Below are positions 6,099-9,035 of a stretch of DNA of 9,035 nucleotides, one piece after another; positions within the stretch are counted from its first letter, which is position 1; each line of letters starts with the position of its first letter. The notes beneath the pieces are model-generated. The model ran no database searches and was not told the DNA's origin. It saw only the letters and a program-made list of their open reading frames with translations. The DNA comes from Gemmatimonadota bacterium (GTDB lineage Bacteria > Gemmatimonadota > Gemmatimonadetes > Longimicrobiales > Gaopeijiaceae), in contig JAHHMJ010000095.1 of NCBI GenBank assembly GCA_018678395.1, forward strand, positions 1 to 9,035. The letters are read 5' to 3'. The translations under genes were made by a program, and so were the position numbers.

Positions 6099-7103
6099 AT
6101 GCTTGAAGACGCATACCGGTTCGAGCGGTTCCATCCGCGCCACGCCGAGAAGGTAGCGCACCTGCAGCGAGGCCTGTGGAGTCCGGATCCGCAGTTGAAT
6201 CGGGACTACTTGCGATGGAAGTACTTCGAGAATCCCTGCGACGCGCCTCCTCTCATCCGCCTGGCGTTCCACGGCGACGAGTTGGTCGCCATGCGCGGGA
6301 TGTACGCGTCCCAGTGGGAATGGGACTCGTCCGAACGCGCTCTGACCCTGCCTGTCGCGGGGGACACGGTCATCCGAGAGGACCATTGGAGTCGGGGTCT
6401 GTTTCGGGCTCTCACGGCGCACCTCCTGGAGGACGCCACCGAAGCGGGCCATCCTGCCGCCCTCTCTCTGAGCGCTTCGCCGGCCACCGCACTGCGCTCC
6501 CTGCGCATGGGGTGGAAGAAGGTCGGCCCGCTACCCATGCTGCGACGCGGTGGCTGGCGCCGAGCCCAGAGCTTGTTCGGCGCCCTCCTGCCCGCTCCGG
6601 GCGTGAGGATCCGCGACGCCGTCGACGTCGACACACTGGCCGAGGCGTTAACCGCTCTCCCGGCCCGGGGCCTTCGGCACCGACGCGACCCGGACTTCCT
6701 GTCGTGGCGCTTCCGGAATCCCCTTTTCCGGTATCGGTTCTGTCAACTGAGGGAGGCGCCGAGGGCGGGGGCGCTGGTGGTGCAGCGGGCACGTGCGGGA
6801 GGTCGGCAGACCATCGTGGCCTGGCAGGCACGCGACGAGGCCGGGGAGAGGATCCTGCTGGAAGGGATGCTGCGCCGCTGCGGAGCGGATTCCCTGGGCG
6901 TGCTCGTGGGGCCCCTCACCCGGGACCGTTCGTCGCTCCTCGGCCGTCGGGGATTCACGCTCGAAGACCGCTCCGGGGGCAGCCGGCGGTTCGAGCCCGC
7001 CCTGCTCGTCGTCGGTACGGGCCGGCCGTCGGCCCCCGGGAGCCCGGACCTGTTCGACCCGGCGTGTTGGGACCTGCAGCTCCTGGGGTCGGACGGGGTC
7101 TGA
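6099..7103 (+). CDS. GNAT-family acyltransferase, probably two GNAT-like halves
   Basis: 334 residues from an ATG with a good GAGGGG site. It resembles the GNAT-type proteins found in exopolysaccharide clusters. The first half has YLRWKYFENP (37-46), a central strand LTLPVAGDTVI (82-92), then HWSRGLFRALTAHLLEDA (96-113), which matches the 'rGkGlf..L' acetyl-CoA pyrophosphate loop and helix, and SLRMGWKKVG (134-143), the usual 'y.klGWk.vg' end. A second copy of the aromatic motif, FLSWRFRNPLFRYRF (200-214), opens the C-terminal half, and a second 'GRRGFT' ending (282-287) fits a tandem GNAT layout of the kind also seen in FemAB-like proteins. The product could acylate an amino sugar or link an amino acid. 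It follows the methyltransferase by 12 nt in one operon. Its stop is only 7 nt from the convergent ABC gene. The family call is fairly firm; the substrate is unknown. Confidence 0.68.
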   Translation: MLEDAYRFERFHPRHAEKVAHLQRGLWSPDPQLNRDYLRWKYFENPCDAPPLIRLAFHGDELVAMRGMYASQWEWDSSERALTLPVAGDTVIREDHWSRGLFRALTAHLLEDATEAGHPAALSLSASPATALRSLRMGWKKVGPLPMLRRGGWRRAQSLFGALLPAPGVRIRDAVDVDTLAEALTALPARGLRHRRDPDFLSWRFRNPLFRYRFCQLREAPRAGALVVQRARAGGRQTIVAWQARDEAGERILLEGMLRRCGADSLGVLVGPLTRDRSSLLGRRGFTLEDRSGGSRRFEPALLVVGTGRPSAPGSPDLFDPACWDLQLLGSDGV

Positions 7104-7110
7104 GCGCGCC

Positions 7111-8985
7111 TCACTCTCGGTCCGGCGGCTGCCCCGGGTCGCGGAGCTGACCCTCGTCCGGCATCTGCTCGCGATGAAGCCGATACAGAGCCGCGTACGT
7201 GCCCTCACGCGCCAGCAGTTCGGCGTGGGACCCGGATTCGGCCACGCGGCCGTCGGCGAGCACGATGATGTTGTCGGCCATGGCGATGGTGCTGAAGCGG
7301 TGGGACACGATCAGGGCGGTACGATCGGCCACCAGCGCCTTGAAGCGAAGGAAGATCTCGTACTCGGCCCGCGGGTCGAGGTTGGCCGTCGGCTCGTCCA
7401 GGATGATCAGAGACCCGTTCCGGGCCAGACCTCGGGCGAGGGCGAGTTGCTGCCACTGGCCGCCGGACAGGGTGACCTGCCCGAACCTCCGCCCGAGCAG
7501 CGTGGACAGCCCTTCGGGCAGCGTCCGCACGAGGGGGTCGATGCCCGCTCGGCGCGCGATGGCCTCGATCTCGTCCGGCCGATCCAGCAGGCGACGCCAG
7601 TCGCCGAAGCCGATGTTCTCCGCGGCCGTACCCTCGTAGCGCCCGAAGGACTGGAAGATGAAGCTCACGCGGTCGCGGAGATCGTCGGGATCGACGTCCC
7701 GCAGCTCGACGCCATCCAGGAGGATGGACCCCTCGTCGGGTCGATACAGACCCGCGATGAGCTTGGCGAGGGTCGTCTTGCCGGCCCCGTTCTCACCGAC
7801 CAGAGCAGTTGTCTCACCGGGGCGGACCTCGAACGAGATGCCCGACAGGACGGGCCGATCCCGGCCCGGGTACGAGAAGCTCACGTCTAGAAGTCGAAGG
7901 CTCGAACCCCCGGTCGACGGCGGTAGCCGGCGCTGGCCGCGCACCTCGGTCGTCCGGGTGCCGAGGAACTCCTCGACGTTGGCCACGAAGAGGCTCTCCT
8001 CGAGCGCCAACGACAGCGAACGGATCGCCTGATCGACCGAGGCCCGGAGTCGGCCTGCGGCGCCCGTGAAGATGGCGAGGTCACCCACGGTCGCCGAGCC
8101 CTGCAGCACGTCGAACGCCAGGCGGGCGAAGAGCCCGTACAGGCCTACGACGAGAACGAGCGTGGCGACGGAGCTGCCCACCAGGTCACCGCGATGGAGG
8201 GACTTGTCCCGATCGCGGAAACCCTCGAGAAGGGATCGGTACCGACGAAGCAGCAGTGGACCCAGATCCAGGATGCGCGTCTCGGGGGCCTCGTACGGTC
8301 CGGTGGCCAGATCGGAGTAGTACCGGGACCATCGAGCCTTGGTGACGCGCGCATGCTGCTCGTCGTACCGCCGCTGCGCCAGGCGCCACTGGAACCCGAG
8401 AAACGGAATGGAGACGACGGGGATCACCACGGCCACCCAGGGCTCGATGACGACCAGGACGGCCAGGAGCGAGGCCGCCTGAATCCCCATCGTGACCGTG
8501 ATCCGGAGCTGCCGGATGAGCCCCGCCAATCGTTGTCCGGGGTTCGATCGCGCACGATCGATGAGATCCCGGCGGCCGGGGTCCTCCAGGAACGTCAGGC
8601 TGAGCGTGCTGGCGTGGTGCACGACCGCCACCGAGAGGTGGGCCTCGAGTTCGTCCTCGAGTCGAAGGTCGAGGTAGCGCTGCTGAAACCAGGTGATGCC
8701 CTCCACCAGGGCCAGCACGAAGATCGCGACCAGCCACACGGGGACCGTCGCGGCGGCCTCCGGTGCGGCGAGAGCTTCCACGACTGCATCGACCAGCTCC
8801 TTCAGGACGAGGGCCAGGACGGCAGGCAGCACGCCCCGCACCACCATGACGGCCCCCGACCCGGCCACGAGCAGCCCGCACTCGGCCCAGGCGAGTCGCA
8901 GGCCCCACAGCGCGGTGGCGAACCGCTGGCGCCGGGGCGACGCGGCGCGCGGCCTCGGCCTGCCGTTCGATGTTGGCTGGTTCAA
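7111..8985 (-). CDS. ABC exporter with fused membrane and ATP-binding domains
   Basis: 624 residues, the normal length of a half-transporter that works as a dimer in the inner membrane. Residues about 33-325 form the membrane part, with hydrophobic stretches near 36-60, 82-98, 166-198 and 270-292. The ATPase holds Walker A GENGAGKTT (397-405), Q-loop FIFQSF (442-447), signature LSGGQ (506-510), Walker B LIILDEP (526-532) and the H-loop His562; all key residues are present, so it should be active. GPYEAPETRILDLG (229-242) and the 'FQSFGRY..TA.ENIGFGDW' and SGGQWQQLALARG blocks recall the NisT/SpaT-like group of exporters. In this setting a lipid-linked sugar or acylated product is a plausible cargo, but neither cargo nor direction is proven. 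The start is TTG at 8985, with GGGA 5 nt ahead. It forms TTGA with an upstream stop, which favours it; no ATG or GTG is in frame between there and the window edge. Confidence 0.86.
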   Translation of the reverse strand: MNQPTSNGRPRPRAASPRRQRFATALWGLRLAWAECGLLVAGSGAVMVVRGVLPAVLALVLKELVDAVVEALAAPEAAATVPVWLVAIFVLALVEGITWFQQRYLDLRLEDELEAHLSVAVVHHASTLSLTFLEDPGRRDLIDRARSNPGQRLAGLIRQLRITVTMGIQAASLLAVLVVIEPWVAVVIPVVSIPFLGFQWRLAQRRYDEQHARVTKARWSRYYSDLATGPYEAPETRILDLGPLLLRRYRSLLEGFRDRDKSLHRGDLVGSSVATLVLVVGLYGLFARLAFDVLQGSATVGDLAIFTGAAGRLRASVDQAIRSLSLALEESLFVANVEEFLGTRTTEVRGQRRLPPSTGGSSLRLLDVSFSYPGRDRPVLSGISFEVRPGETTALVGENGAGKTTLAKLIAGLYRPDEGSILLDGVELRDVDPDDLRDRVSFIFQSFGRYEGTAAENIGFGDWRRLLDRPDEIEAIARRAGIDPLVRTLPEGLSTLLGRRFGQVTLSGGQWQQLALARGLARNGSLIILDEPTANLDPRAEYEIFLRFKALVADRTALIVSHRFSTIAMADNIIVLADGRVAESGSHAELLAREGTYAALYRLHREQMPDEGQLRDPGQPPDRE

Positions 8986-9035
8986 ATGATTCCCAAGCCT
9001 CGCGGGTCCCGGGTGACCTTGCCGGTCGGGAGTCT
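8982..9035 (-). CDS. C-terminal fragment, probably of an adenylate-forming (acyl-CoA/acyl-AMP) ligase
   Basis: Reading inward from the right edge on the minus strand, 17 codons are open and end in TGA at 8982-8984: RLPTGKVTRDPRGLGII. PTGK followed by basic residues is the A10 motif that carries the catalytic Lys near the end of ANL-superfamily ligases; the window's own complete ligase has the same PTGK near its end. The stop overlaps the TTG of the ABC gene as TTGA, the same overlap style as the other gene pairs here, which makes it likely to be a real gene rather than chance. The 5' part is outside the window. The reading frame is better supported than the family call, which rests on a single short motif. 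Confidence 0.5.
   Translation of the reverse strand, partial: RLPTGKVTRDPRGLGII

Noticed and set aside
7101..7113. Small symmetric element TGAGCGCGCCTCA spanning both convergent stops
   Set aside because: Only a 4-bp stem with no T-run. The symmetry follows from two facing TGA stops and is too weak for a terminator.
1..9035. CRISPR arrays, tRNA or rRNA genes, insertion sequences, attachment sites
   Set aside because: I looked for direct repeats with spacers, transposase motifs, terminal repeats and tRNA-like cloverleafs and saw none.

Overview
This is a gene-dense, high-GC window of bacterial DNA with the make-up of a cell-surface glycan or glycolipid cluster. An LpxL/HtrB-type acyltransferase relative, lipid- or sugar-modifying enzymes and an ABC exporter together suggest a Gram-negative-type, high-GC bacterium. 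The phylum cannot be fixed from the sequence. GTG and TTG starts, tiny overlaps and almost no intergenic space are seen throughout. There are no RNA genes, CRISPR arrays or mobile elements.

Layout. (1) Bases 1-2568, plus strand: the tail of a GT4-like glycosyltransferase, a lysophospholipid-acyltransferase-like protein (LpxL/HtrB superfamily) with a changed catalytic motif, and a two-part protein ending in a NodB-like polysaccharide deacetylase domain. These overlap by 8 and 4 nt and form one translationally coupled unit. (2) Bases 2586-5203, minus strand: a glycosyltransferase followed by an AMP-forming acyl-CoA synthetase resembling the oxalate-CoA ligase (AAE3/Pcs60) group, joined by a 4-nt overlap. 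(3) Bases 5204-5363: the only real intergenic gap, a divergent spacer with a perfect 7-bp inverted repeat. (4) Bases 5364-7103, plus strand: a SAM-dependent methyltransferase and a GNAT-type acyltransferase. (5) Bases 7111-9035, minus strand: an ABC exporter (fused membrane and ATPase domains), preceded through a 4-nt TTGA overlap by the last 17 codons of another gene. Those codons carry a PTGK motif, as at the end of adenylate-forming ligases.

Reading together: glycosyltransferases build a glycan; the deacetylase, methyltransferase, GNAT and LPLAT-like proteins could decorate it; one or two ligases could supply activated acyl groups; the ABC protein could move a product across the membrane. 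This pathway is inferred from context. No substrate can be read from the sequence. The most interesting points are the LPLAT-like protein without its catalytic His, the fused deacetylase with an HDIE motif, and the placing of an AAE3-like ligase in a glycan locus.
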